A stretch of 64,000 nucleotides of DNA from Shewanella sp. HN-41. GTDB taxonomy: Bacteria > Pseudomonadota > Gammaproteobacteria > Enterobacterales > Shewanellaceae. Positions 1 to 8,966 of the stretch are shown piece after piece. The notes under the pieces are model-generated. The model saw only the letters and a list, made by a program, of their open reading frames with translations. It did not search any database and had not been told where the DNA came from. Within the stretch, counting starts at the first letter, position 1. Each line of letters begins with the position of its first letter. The DNA lies in the NCBI RefSeq assembly GCF_000217915.1, contig NZ_AFOZ01000040.1, positions 62,001 through 126,000 on the forward strand, written 5' to 3'. Position numbers and translations under genes: made by a program.

Positions 1-158
1 TGGGCTAAAATGGCCACTGAAATCCCCACGGCCGCAGCAATCGCTGTGCTTCTGGGCTGCTGAGTGGCAATCTTGACCATGATGGCGAAGTCGGGTCCAG
101 GACTGATTAAGGCAACCGTATGGATCACGGCCAAGGTGAGTAATAAAGATAAATCCAT
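1..158 (-). CDS. LysE/RhtB family amino-acid exporter, N-terminal part (cut by window edge)
   Basis: Reading the minus strand from the ATG at 158 gives an N-terminus beginning MDLSLLLTLAVIHTVALISP, followed by a GPDFA motif and a small-residue helix. The ISPGPDF motif near the end of the first membrane helix is the hallmark of the LysE/RhtB family of inner-membrane amino-acid and metabolite exporters. Only about 52 codons are inside the window. An AraC-type regulator lies just upstream on the same strand, a frequent pairing in which the regulator controls the exporter. The substrate cannot be told from this fragment. Confidence 0.85.
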   Translation of the reverse strand, partial: MDLSLLLTLAVIHTVALISPGPDFAIMVKIATQQPRSTAIAAAVGISVAILA

Positions 159-411
159 AGATATGCGGCTCCGCAAAAAGGTTATTAACGATAACAGAGG
201 CAGCCAGTATGGCAATTTGTCGCTGGGCTGAATTGTAATAAATTGCACTATTTTGTTTTATTCGAATCAGTGTTTTTGATTCAGTGACTTTCGAGGCAAC
301 AGTTCTCTAATCAATGATGTTCTAAATGACGCTGTTGAAGTAACAGTCTTCAAATCAACAGCGTTAAAAGCCGCAATATTCAACTCTGCAATCGTCAAAA
401 GACGGGAAAAA

Positions 412-1254
412 CTACAGCATGCGTCGCTGAAATTGCACCGGCGATAATAGGAATGCCTGCTTAAAGGCTTTATTTAAATGGCTCTGGTCGAAAAATCCGA
501 ATTGCTGCGCCACATCCGCCACTAGAGCGCCATGGCTTAAGGATTTTTTCGCCAATTCTAAACGCACTCGCTTGAGATAAGCATGGGGAGTCATCCCTGT
601 TGCCTGTTTAAATTGCCGTAAAAACTGAAACTTACTTAAGCTCACTTCATTGGCTAAGGCTTCAAGCTGAGTATTGTGCCAAGGCTCATCGTGTATTCGC
701 TGTTTCACTAAGCTTACCTGTAACTTAGATAACCCCTGCTGCTCGCTCGGCTTAGATATACCAGATGAAACGCCACTAGGGTAACGCGCTAGCAACAGAT
801 GGATAAAGTTCAGTAAATGGGACTCACCCGCGAGCGCACTGCATTGGCCTTGGATTAATAGCTCATGTAGCCGAATAAAATATTGGTAAAGCGTTGGGTC
901 ATCCACCATAGGCGCGCTGAAAAAGTGCTCCTTCAAACCCAGTTCTTGACTGACTTCATTCATGTATTCCACGGGGATAGACATGACTTTCACCCGATAA
1001 CCGTCGGCATCGCGGCTCTGGCCATCGTGGGTTTCGTCAGGGTTTAAGGTCGATAGACTGTGCGGACCGAGTTGATAACTGCTGCCCTTATTTACGAACT
1101 GCTGCGCACCTTGGGTGACCACACCTAAGTGGTAATCCAGATGCACGTGTTTATCAAAGCTGAAATGAGTGAATTCCGCCTGACTCAGTTCTATGCCTGA
1201 TAAGCTGGGATGGCGCCAATAGTTAATGTTTTCAATGGGTGTTGCTGTACTCAT
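412..1254 (-). CDS. AraC family transcriptional regulator
   Basis: A 280-residue protein. The N-terminal half (about residues 20-130) looks like an AraC ligand-binding cupin, with the H-x-H motif in DKHVHLDYH and a later PDETHDG. The C-terminal 100 residues hold two helix-turn-helix units, the first around LEALANEVSLSKFQFLRQFK and the second around VADVAQQFGFFDQSHLNKAF, which matches the AraC DNA-binding signature. It is followed on the same strand, after about 250 bp, by a LysE-type exporter, so a role as ligand-responsive activator of that exporter is likely but inferred. The gap between them (159-411) shows no other gene. Confidence 0.92.
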   Translation of the reverse strand: MSTATPIENINYWRHPSLSGIELSQAEFTHFSFDKHVHLDYHLGVVTQGAQQFVNKGSSYQLGPHSLSTLNPDETHDGQSRDADGYRVKVMSIPVEYMNEVSQELGLKEHFFSAPMVDDPTLYQYFIRLHELLIQGQCSALAGESHLLNFIHLLLARYPSGVSSGISKPSEQQGLSKLQVSLVKQRIHDEPWHNTQLEALANEVSLSKFQFLRQFKQATGMTPHAYLKRVRLELAKKSLSHGALVADVAQQFGFFDQSHLNKAFKQAFLLSPVQFQRRML

Positions 1255-1414
1255 CGCTCGTGGCTATTACCTATAACATCAGCATTAAAACTGGGGGAAC
1301 TCAAATCCACTGAGGTTCATTCTAGCCTTCATTGTCAGCGCGGGAATAGTAAATTATTGCAGTCATATCGTTTGATGGCGTTTAAGCTTGCCAGCTTAAT
1401 TAGCGCCGAAGAAA

Positions 1415-1441
1415 AACAAAAACGCCCAACGTTATGGGCGC
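1415..1441 (-). terminator. Intrinsic terminator of the alkaline phosphatase operon
   Basis: On the minus strand a CGCCCA/TGGGCG stem (arms 1435-1440 and 1423-1428) is followed by a T-rich run (TTTTTGTTTTTC). It sits about 30 bp past the stop of the last gene of the minus-strand phosphatase operon. Confidence 0.75.
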
Positions 1442-1470
1442 TTATTGATAGTAGGCTCTAGGTTCAGCAC

Positions 1471-2241
1471 TTAATGTGAATGGTTACCGTGTCCGCCTTG
1501 GGCTTCAATCGCTTGGCCTTCGCTGTTATAAAAACCACTGCTGCCGTGTTCGATAAAACCTTGGTTGATCATCTTAGCGATAAAAGGATCGGACTCACTG
1601 TCGCCCACATCGGCAAAATCAATATCTTGATAATCTTGCGTTAATACCACAAAAGCATCGCTATCAAATGGCTCTACGTCCACCAGCTTGTAGGTTAGAT
1701 TCGGTTGCGATTGGCCTAAGATAAACTCAGCTGGCAGGCCGATAGTATCAATCCAAACAAGCTCACTCTCTAAGCCGTTCACTTTACCTTCAAAGCCTTG
1801 AGTCGCAAAACACGCCTCTTGCTTCGCTTGTGTTTTGGTCATATGGGTCGGCAATGCTGGCGATACCACATGGTACAGTTGATCACGATCGTGCTGAATG
1901 TTGAGTGCGCGTAAATCACCTTTACGGTAAGTCACAGAACGTTTTTCAACGGGGAAATAGCGCACGTACTCGCCATTGCTCGACCATTGTTCAAATGTTG
2001 ATCCATCACGCTGAATGATAAAGTCTTGTCCATTACGGATCAGGGTCATTTGCCATTGCTGACCTTTGCCATTGGTCACTTGATATTGAGCCTTTAAATG
2101 CTCGGCTTGTAGCGTTGGACACTGAGTCTCTAGCACCTTAGCCTCTGGCATCTGTGCCTTGGTTGGTGTGGCCTGCGCTGCCATAGCCACACTGGGCAAA
2201 ACTAAGCTGGATAACATTAGAGCCAATAGACGGTTTTTCAT
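1471..2241 (-). CDS. Exported protein of unknown function with His-rich tail
   Basis: A 256-residue protein from the ATG at 2241; a GTG four codons earlier has no better ribosome site. The N-terminus MKNRLLALMLSSLVLPSVAMA is a Sec signal peptide with an AMA-A cleavage site. The mature protein has two cysteines far apart (in ETQCPTL and EACFAT) and ends in an acidic patch and HGNHSH, which could bind metal. It is the third gene downstream of two alkaline phosphatases on the same strand, so it may be co-expressed and periplasmic. I do not recognise a family. A role tied to phosphate starvation or phosphatase metal supply is only a guess from position. Confidence 0.75.
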   Translation of the reverse strand: MKNRLLALMLSSLVLPSVAMAAQATPTKAQMPEAKVLETQCPTLQAEHLKAQYQVTNGKGQQWQMTLIRNGQDFIIQRDGSTFEQWSSNGEYVRYFPVEKRSVTYRKGDLRALNIQHDRDQLYHVVSPALPTHMTKTQAKQEACFATQGFEGKVNGLESELVWIDTIGLPAEFILGQSQPNLTYKLVDVEPFDSDAFVVLTQDYQDIDFADVGDSESDPFIAKMINQGFIEHGSSGFYNSEGQAIEAQGGHGNHSH

Positions 2242-2317
2242 TAGACTTCTCACTTGCTGAACAGGATAAACACTTAAGCTTTGTAAACGCTTCGGTATGT
2301 TAAATCGTTAGGCTAAA

Positions 2318-2349
2318 AGCCGATGGATGACATATGCCATCCATCAGCA
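2318..2349 (-). other. Hairpin between phosphatase and downstream gene
   Basis: Perfect 8-bp inverted repeat GATGGATG (2322-2329) / CATCCATC (2338-2345). It has no strong T run, so it may be a weak attenuator or an mRNA-stabilising stem inside the operon rather than a full terminator. Confidence 0.45.
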
Positions 2350-2384
2350 CTGCATTTACTTAGCTATTCTTACTTCACTATTTC

Positions 2385-4022
2385 TTACTTAGCGGCGGCG
2401 GCTTCGGCTTTAGCCACTAGATTTGCCGCGCGGTTCATCACGTGGAAAATGTGGTTCTGCTCAACCGTGCCTTGGATAAGATCTGAACTTGGGCCGCGGG
2501 CGAAAATCGCCACGTCTTCCCCTGCATGGGTCTCATCGCTTAATGGCACTAGCGCTTCTTGGTGGAATCCTGCGCTTTGGGTATCAACAAAGTTCAAGTC
2601 CTTACGACCCGCGTCCACTGGGAAGCTGTAACGCTCATCGCCACCCGTTGCCAATGACGCATAACCCATGCCGTTAGCGTAACCGACTGTGGTATATGGC
2701 AAACCGTTAGCATCGGTAGAGTTAGTCACTTCAGCAACGCCGTTGGCGTCATTCGACTTCACTAGACCAAGGATAGGGTTACCACGGGTTGGATAACCTG
2801 CAATGGTGAACACATGGCTGTGATCCGCTGTGACCATTAACAAGGTATCGTTTGCCGAGGTTTTTTCCATGGCCACACGTACCGCTTCAGACAATGCCAT
2901 TGTGTCATACAGGGCACGCGCCGCATTGCCTGCATGGTGAGCATGGTCGATACGACCAGCTTCAACGATCAGCACGAAGCCTTTTGAGTTTTTCTTCAGA
3001 ATATCAATCGACTTAGCCGTCATTTCCGCCAATGAAGGTTCACCCTTCACGCCCGACTCGGTGCGGTCATAGTCGTATTCCATGTGTGATGAGTTGAATA
3101 GGCCGAGCAAATGATCAGTACTTGCCACATCCACACCTAGGAAACCGTCTCTGTCTTGCACGTAAGCGGCGTTAGTGTATTTGGTCATCCACTCAGCAGT
3201 GAGGTCACGACCATCGCTGCGTTTACCGGCTTTACCTTCTAAATCGATTGTCGTCTTAGGAATAAAGCTACGGCGACCACCACCCATCATCACGTTAAGA
3301 CCGTTGCCGTAGTTAAAGTCGAGCATTTGCGCGGCGATATCTTTACAGCCATTAGTTACAGCTTCAGCTGGCAGGTTTGAATCGGCTTCCCAATCACGCT
3401 CTGGCACATGGGCATAAGTCGCCGCAGGAGTTGCGTGTGTTAAACGCGCAGTCGTCACCACACCCGTTGCCATTCCCGCCATTGCGGCAAGCTCTAGTGA
3501 TGTCACCAGATTTTGATCTTTAGTCGAAGCACAGTTAGCACGTACTACGCCTTCGGCCTGTGAAATCACGCCCACATCGGTTTTTACACCTGTCATCATC
3601 GCGGACATAGTGCCTGCAGAATCCGGCGTTTGACCGTCGACGTTATAGGTTTTAGAAAGGCCCACATAGGGCAGAGTTTCGAAAGATAACGAGTTTTCCT
3701 CACCCGTTTTGCCTTTTAGCTGGCCTTCTAAAATACGTGCTGCAGTAATGGTCGATACACCCATACCGTCACCCACAAACAGGATCACGTTTTTCGCGGC
3801 GCCAACATCATTGTTTACAGTTAAGCCTTCGGCTTTGGTCACGCGCGCTTGTGCATCGACATACCACTGATTCACTGCTGTCCAGTCTTTGCCATTGCTA
3901 CCATTTGAGCCATTGGAACCATCGGCGCCAGGCGTTCCTGCTGTGCCATTATCGCCATCGCTACCGCACGCAGCTAAACCCAGCATGGCTGACATTGCGA
4001 CTACTAGTAATTTCTTATTCAT
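2385..4022 (-). CDS. Alkaline phosphatase, lipoprotein type with collagen-like linker
   Basis: A 545-residue PhoA-superfamily enzyme that hydrolyses phosphomonoesters outside the inner membrane. The metal and nucleophile motifs are visible: NVILFVGDGMGVST near the start, TPDSAGTMSAMMTG (nucleophile Ser in the D-S-A context), EAGRIDHAHHAGN, VTADHSH and ETHAGEDV. The ATG at 4022 is chosen because GGAG lies 7 nt upstream; a TTG four codons earlier would bury that site. The signal peptide ends in a lipobox (LAAC). The next 30 residues are a Gly-rich linker (GTPGADGSNGSNGSNG) resembling a short collagen-like tether. It lies 44 bp downstream of a second alkaline phosphatase with very similar motifs, so the pair is probably a diverged tandem duplication in one operon. 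Confidence 0.93.
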   Translation of the reverse strand: MNKKLLVVAMSAMLGLAACGSDGDNGTAGTPGADGSNGSNGSNGKDWTAVNQWYVDAQARVTKAEGLTVNNDVGAAKNVILFVGDGMGVSTITAARILEGQLKGKTGEENSLSFETLPYVGLSKTYNVDGQTPDSAGTMSAMMTGVKTDVGVISQAEGVVRANCASTKDQNLVTSLELAAMAGMATGVVTTARLTHATPAATYAHVPERDWEADSNLPAEAVTNGCKDIAAQMLDFNYGNGLNVMMGGGRRSFIPKTTIDLEGKAGKRSDGRDLTAEWMTKYTNAAYVQDRDGFLGVDVASTDHLLGLFNSSHMEYDYDRTESGVKGEPSLAEMTAKSIDILKKNSKGFVLIVEAGRIDHAHHAGNAARALYDTMALSEAVRVAMEKTSANDTLLMVTADHSHVFTIAGYPTRGNPILGLVKSNDANGVAEVTNSTDANGLPYTTVGYANGMGYASLATGGDERYSFPVDAGRKDLNFVDTQSAGFHQEALVPLSDETHAGEDVAIFARGPSSDLIQGTVEQNHIFHVMNRAANLVAKAEAAAAK

Positions 4023-4066
4023 TTTTAACTCCAAAAGTAAGGACTCAGTAAACTAATCGTTGATGA

Positions 4067-5572
4067 TTAGTACTTAGTGCCGCCAAGCTGCTGTGCTTGG
4101 TTAATAATGTGGAAGATCACGTTCTGCTCAATCACGCCCTGAACCAGATTCGAACCTGGACCTCGGGCATGTAAGCTGATGTCTTCACCGGCGTGAGTCT
4201 CACTTTCCATTGGGATAAGCGCTTGTTGCATGAAGTTTTTATCTTGCGTATCGACTGAGGTTAAGTCGTCACGAACCCCTTCCACCGCGCCAGGGCCATT
4301 GGTATAAGCCAGTGTGGTGTAAGGCTTGTTGTCATTCGCTATCGCTAACGAGCCATTGACGTTATGTACTAAACCTAAGATTGGATTACCGCGTTTTGGA
4401 TAGCCTGCGATAGTGAACACATGGCTGTGATCCGCTGTCACCATGATCAAAGTATCGTCACTGCTCGTCGCATCCATTGCCGCTTTGACTGCATTAGATA
4501 GCTCAACCGCATCGGTCAGCGCACGGTTCGCATTGCCCGCATGGTGACCATGGTCGATACGGCCAGATTCAACGATCAGCAAGTAGCCTTTGTCGTTCTT
4601 CTTTAAAATTTCGAGGGATTTGGTGGTCATTTCAGTCAGCGATGGCTCACCAGCTACATCATCGGCGCGGTCCGCTTCGTATTCCATATGGGATGGATTG
4701 AATAGGCCGAGCAAGTGATCTGTGTTGGCGGTATCAATGGCGTCGAAACCTTTTTTGTCCCACACATAGGCCGACTTGCTGAAGTTATCAACCCAAGCTT
4801 TGGTTAAGTCTTTGCCATCTTTACGTTTACCGGCTTTGTTCTCGCCGTCAGTCACTTCCTTCGGTAAGAAATAGCTACGACCACCACCTAATGCCACTGT
4901 TAACGCATTGGCTTCATCGCGCATCACCAATTGACTCGCGATGTCGGTACAACCGTTAGCAACCGCTTCGGCAGGTAAGTTGGAATCGCCTTCCCAATCG
5001 CGCTCTGGGGATTTGGCATAGGCCGCCGCTGGCGTGGCGTGGGTTAAACGTGCCGTAGTAACTATGCCCGTTGATAACCCTTTGGCATTAGCAAGGTCGA
5101 CCAGAGAAACTAGTTCATTACCTTTAGAAGACAAGCAGTTACCACGTAAGCTGGTATCTGAAATAGAGATAATGCCCGCCTTGGTTTTAACGCCTGTCGC
5201 CATGGCCGTCATAGTGCCCGCAGAATCAGGCGTTTGCTGGTTAGTGTTATAGGTTTTCACTAAGGCCGAATGGGGGAACTGTTCGAAACTTAAGAAGTTT
5301 TCTTCCCCACCTTGGTTGCCAGTTTGTTCCTGCCCTTGCAGAATACGCGCCGCAGTTAGTGTCGACACACCCATGCCATCACCAACAAATAGAATCACAT
5401 TTTTAGCGGTTTTTTTCGTTTCGACTTGGGCTTTAGCAACCACATTCGCCGCACTGTCCTTAAACCACTGACTGTCTGTTTGCGTTGCGGGTAAGACTGC
5501 AGCATGGGCCACAACCGTCATAAAGCTGCATGAAATGGCTGCAGCAATCCGTTTAATATTCATCACGTTCAT
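4067..5572 (-). CDS. Alkaline phosphatase, periplasmic
   Basis: About 501 residues with a normal Sec signal peptide (cleavage after AHA). The motifs match the downstream paralogue: NVILFVGDGMGVST, TPDSAGTMTAMATG, ESGRIDHGHHAGN, VTADHSH and ETHAGEDI. The enzyme releases phosphate from organic esters in the periplasm. The start is uncertain among a GTG at 5575 and ATGs at 5572 and 5563; the middle one is used. It is the first gene of the three-gene minus-strand operon. A direct-repeat sequence with Pho-box geometry lies about 90 bp upstream, in keeping with phosphate-starvation control. Unlike its neighbour it lacks a lipobox and the Gly-rich linker, so the two enzymes probably act in different places. 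Confidence 0.93.
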   Translation of the reverse strand: MNVMNIKRIAAAISCSFMTVVAHAAVLPATQTDSQWFKDSAANVVAKAQVETKKTAKNVILFVGDGMGVSTLTAARILQGQEQTGNQGGEENFLSFEQFPHSALVKTYNTNQQTPDSAGTMTAMATGVKTKAGIISISDTSLRGNCLSSKGNELVSLVDLANAKGLSTGIVTTARLTHATPAAAYAKSPERDWEGDSNLPAEAVANGCTDIASQLVMRDEANALTVALGGGRSYFLPKEVTDGENKAGKRKDGKDLTKAWVDNFSKSAYVWDKKGFDAIDTANTDHLLGLFNPSHMEYEADRADDVAGEPSLTEMTTKSLEILKKNDKGYLLIVESGRIDHGHHAGNANRALTDAVELSNAVKAAMDATSSDDTLIMVTADHSHVFTIAGYPKRGNPILGLVHNVNGSLAIANDNKPYTTLAYTNGPGAVEGVRDDLTSVDTQDKNFMQQALIPMESETHAGEDISLHARGPGSNLVQGVIEQNVIFHIINQAQQLGGTKY

Positions 5573-5660
5573 CACCGATTTATTATTGAGTGTATGAGGG
5601 TATTCCCTGTAGAGGCCCCCCGATTCTCAGGTATCTATATGACGAACTGGTGTGATTGAT

Positions 5661-5678
5661 ATTGCGGTTTTATTGCAG
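5661..5678 (-). promoter_or_regulatory. Possible Pho box upstream of the alkaline phosphatase operon
   Basis: On the minus strand this reads CTGCAAT-AAAA-CCGCAAT: two 7-bp direct repeats separated by four A. That is the 7-4-7 layout of PhoB sites (consensus CTGTCAT), although only 4-5 of 7 positions match in each half. Its place about 90 bp before a phosphatase operon makes it a reasonable candidate. Confidence 0.35.
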
Positions 5679-5860
5679 TTAAGTGTTGAATTTATTTCAA
5701 CTAACAATATGCAAGACGTTAAGTTTGACCACCAGCAGATCACGTTTTAATGTCCTATTGATGTGAGCTCATGGAAACGGATGATTAAATTTGAATAAAA
5801 ATGAACCCATTTATCAGGCTAGCTATACTCTAGTTAACTCAACACGGCTAGGAACAGGTT

Positions 5861-6676
5861 ATGCAGCGACGGAGCAATATGCGCATTTGGAGTGTGTTGA
5901 TAGGCCTATTCTTTTGTCTCTCTGTTCATGCGACCAGTAAATCCACAGCAGAAACCACAGCGGCACTTGCTGATAAACCTATCATTACCATGGCGTTTTA
6001 TGAGGACCCCAAACACAACTTCTACTTTAAATGGGCTGAGCTGATTTACACTCAAGCCTTTGAACGCTTAGGCTATGGCTTCTCCTATCAAGTGGTTCCC
6101 GCTGCCCGCGCCAGTATGATGGCGGACTCAGGAAAAGTGGATGGCGAGCCGGGGCGCGTATTTCGTTATGGCGAGAAGTTTACCAACCTCATTCGCATCG
6201 AGGAACCGGTTGTCGATACCCATTTAATTGCCTTCGCACACAATCCCAAAATCAAGATTACCAACTGGCAAGCACTGCAAAAGAGTCGATATAAGATCGA
6301 ATACTATCGAGGCGTGTTCCTCGCAGAACAAAAGCTAAAGGGACTCATTCCAGAGGAGCGCCTGACGGAATCCTCATCCCCTGTGAGCTCTTTTCGTAAA
6401 ATGCTCCGCGACCGAATCGATATCTATATTGATACAGAGGCAAGCTCATTGGATCTATTACAAACCCCAGAGTTTCAAGGTAGCGAGATCATCGCGATTG
6501 CCACCCTAGAAGAACTCACTAGCTATGGTTACCTGAATAAACGTCACGCGGCACTCGCCGTAAATCTTGCTCGGGAGCTAAAACAGATGAAACAAGAAGG
6601 CATATTTGAAACCTATAAACAGCAGGCGCGAAAATCGCTTAATGATGCAATAAATAATGGCGATACCCCACAATAA
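5861..6676 (+). CDS. Periplasmic solute-binding-protein-like protein
   Basis: A 271-residue protein with a Sec signal peptide (RIWSVLIGLFFCLSVHA). The layout of bacterial type 3 extracellular solute-binding proteins is visible: a first strand IITMAFYEDP, a helix with FERLGYGFSYQVVPAARA, a hinge VVDTHLIAFAH and a C-terminal helix of Leu/Lys pattern. Shewanella has many such stand-alone proteins without ABC partners, and none is seen here. AGGA lies 7 nt before the ATG at 5861; a second ATG at 5879 has GGAG 4 nt upstream, so either may be used. A diguanylate cyclase follows after about 290 bp. A sensory link is possible but unproven. Confidence 0.75.
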   Translation: MQRRSNMRIWSVLIGLFFCLSVHATSKSTAETTAALADKPIITMAFYEDPKHNFYFKWAELIYTQAFERLGYGFSYQVVPAARASMMADSGKVDGEPGRVFRYGEKFTNLIRIEEPVVDTHLIAFAHNPKIKITNWQALQKSRYKIEYYRGVFLAEQKLKGLIPEERLTESSSPVSSFRKMLRDRIDIYIDTEASSLDLLQTPEFQGSEIIAIATLEELTSYGYLNKRHAALAVNLARELKQMKQEGIFETYKQQARKSLNDAINNGDTPQ

Positions 6677-6969
6677 CGCAATCGGCATAGCCAATCTTGT
6701 TTCAATTATTTCATTGACTTAATTTCAAAGCGTTTTAGTGTTATCTAAAGTATGTCGCTGACATATATGGCTTAACTGACAGTGCATTGCCCAACGAAGA
6801 GGCTGACCCACAACCAAGCAGTACTTTGATTTAACATGTGGCACAATCAATCTAAGGAACAGATGAACAACAAAATAACCTTCAAAAATAGCAGGCAAAT
6901 TGATTCACTCCTTCCCCCTAAGCTGCCCACTCTGCAGTGGCACCACTGTATTGGTTGTGGAGCATAAAG

Positions 6970-8943
6970 ATGGGGACTCAGTTCGCGCGCACATTAGCTA
7001 TTTTACGGCAACGAACTCGTTCAACGGTTGCTAAGGTACTATTAATTATAGGGATGTTTGTTGGGGTCTGTATCGTTTTAGTCAATCTAGTGTATCTTCA
7101 AGGCAATATTTTTGATGGTGTACGCACCTATGTCCGTGGGGAAGGTTTGTGGGCTAAGGCACAAAAAGATGCCATCTTCTACCTCACACATTACTCCTAC
7201 GATAAAGATGAAGTGGACTACCATCGCTACCTCGCCGCAACCAGCGTTATCTTGGGTGATAATCAGGCCCGTCAGGCCTTACTCTCAGTTCCAGTCGATG
7301 AACAAACCGCAAAACTCGGTTTTATTCAGGGCCTCAATCACGAGCAGGATACCGAGTCGCTCATTTGGTTTTTCCGTCACTTTCACTCGACACCCCATAT
7401 GCAAAAAGCTATTCAATTGTGGAGCTTAGCCGACGAACGTTTCAAGTCTGTAATGCGACTCGCTGAAAATATACATAATGAAATCAATCAATTTGGTGGC
7501 AGACCAGAAATCCTTGCACAGTATCGCCAACAGTTGATTGAGGCCAATGGTGAATTACTCCACCTCGAAATTGCCTTCTCTGAGATCCTCAGTGAAGGAG
7601 CACGCTGGGTAAAGCAAATGACATGGCTGATTAGCCTCGGCGCACTATTGCTGTTTATCGGCATTGTTATCTTCACCAGTCGGCACATTATCAACAACAT
7701 TGCCAAGTCCGAACAACTGTTGCTCATGAGTGAATCTCGTTTTAACAGCCTGAAAAACTCTAACACCATTGGCATTATTTCATGGCGGCTCGATGGCACC
7801 ATCCAAGATGCTAATGATCATTTCCTCAAGATGCTCAATTTCGACCGCGCTGACTTAGCCTCGGGCCTAATTAACTGGCGCTCACTCACACCGCCAGAAT
7901 GTGAAGCGAGAGATGCCATCGCCATTACCGAGTTAGTGCAATATGGCCACTGCCAACAGTATGAAAAACAACTCATCAGCAAGGACGGCGCCTTAATCCC
8001 TGTGATGTTAGGGGCCAGTTTCTTAAATGGGAGTGATCAGGAAGGGGTGGCTTATTTTATGGACTTAAGTGCCAGTAAACAGGCCGAAGATAAACTTAGA
8101 CTCGCAGCAACCGTATTCAATGCCAGTACCGATGGCATCATCATTACCGATCCAAAACTAAGTATTATTTCAATTAATCAAGCTTTTACAGATATCACAG
8201 GCTTTACCCAACAGAATTTACAGGGGGATGCGGCACGCTTTATCAATACAGGGCATGAAACTGAAGACGCTTACCAAGCTATGTTAAACCTGTTGCAACA
8301 GGGCGAACAATGGCAAGGTGAAATTCTCAAGGAAACCCCATTGGGCGACAAACTTTCACTCAGTTTACGTATCAATACAGTACGCAATGATCAGGATCTG
8401 CTCACTCATTTTGTCATCGTCATCACAGATATTTCCGAGCGTAAGGCAGAGGAAGAATACCTGCGTCATATCGCTCACCACGATGCCCTAACTAATCTGC
8501 CCAATCGGGTGCTGTTCTACGCTAAGCTCGAACAAGCCATAGTGCATGTTCAGAGAACCAAAGGTATTTTTGCAGTATTGTTTTTGGACTTAGATAACTT
8601 TAAGCCGATAAATGACCAGTTTGGTCACGATGTCGGCGACAAACTGCTGCAGCAAGTGGCGAAACGGCTCTCCTCTGCCATTCGGCAAATCGATACCATC
8701 ACACGCCTTGGTGGTGATGAATTTGTGATCCTCTTAGAACATTTACCCAATGCCGAAAACGTCCAGATATTACAGGAAAAAATTGTCCACGCAGTCACTA
8801 AGCCATACACAATTGACGGCCACTTAATACATATAGGTGCCAGCATAGGCTCGGCGGTTTATCCAGATAATGGGACAGATGCAAAAAGCCTGATCAATCA
8901 TGCAGATCAGGCCATGTATTCGATGAAAAAACCAATAAAATGA
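6970..8943 (+). CDS. Membrane PAS-PAS-GGDEF diguanylate cyclase
   Basis: A 657-residue sensor that would make cyclic di-GMP from two GTP at the inner membrane. There are two transmembrane helices (about 20-42 and 217-238) enclosing a 175-residue periplasmic helical sensor, then two PAS domains (about 250-365 and 377-490, the second with DGIIITDP), then a GGDEF domain (about 504-655). The catalytic GGDEF is intact at 581-585, and an RxxD inhibitory site (RQID, 572-575) lies exactly five residues before it, so product feedback is expected. The ATG at 6970 is chosen over one at 6937 because GGAG lies 7 nt upstream. No EAL domain is present. The signal sensed is unknown. Confidence 0.93.
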   Translation: MGTQFARTLAILRQRTRSTVAKVLLIIGMFVGVCIVLVNLVYLQGNIFDGVRTYVRGEGLWAKAQKDAIFYLTHYSYDKDEVDYHRYLAATSVILGDNQARQALLSVPVDEQTAKLGFIQGLNHEQDTESLIWFFRHFHSTPHMQKAIQLWSLADERFKSVMRLAENIHNEINQFGGRPEILAQYRQQLIEANGELLHLEIAFSEILSEGARWVKQMTWLISLGALLLFIGIVIFTSRHIINNIAKSEQLLLMSESRFNSLKNSNTIGIISWRLDGTIQDANDHFLKMLNFDRADLASGLINWRSLTPPECEARDAIAITELVQYGHCQQYEKQLISKDGALIPVMLGASFLNGSDQEGVAYFMDLSASKQAEDKLRLAATVFNASTDGIIITDPKLSIISINQAFTDITGFTQQNLQGDAARFINTGHETEDAYQAMLNLLQQGEQWQGEILKETPLGDKLSLSLRINTVRNDQDLLTHFVIVITDISERKAEEEYLRHIAHHDALTNLPNRVLFYAKLEQAIVHVQRTKGIFAVLFLDLDNFKPINDQFGHDVGDKLLQQVAKRLSSAIRQIDTITRLGGDEFVILLEHLPNAENVQILQEKIVHAVTKPYTIDGHLIHIGASIGSAVYPDNGTDAKSLINHADQAMYSMKKPIK

Positions 8944-8966
8944 GCCTTAAGGGAATTGGTTAAACC

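Noticed and set aside
1210..1461. An 83-codon ORF overlapping the start of the AraC gene.
   Set aside because: It lies opposite a well-supported gene and has no ribosome site or protein-like pattern.
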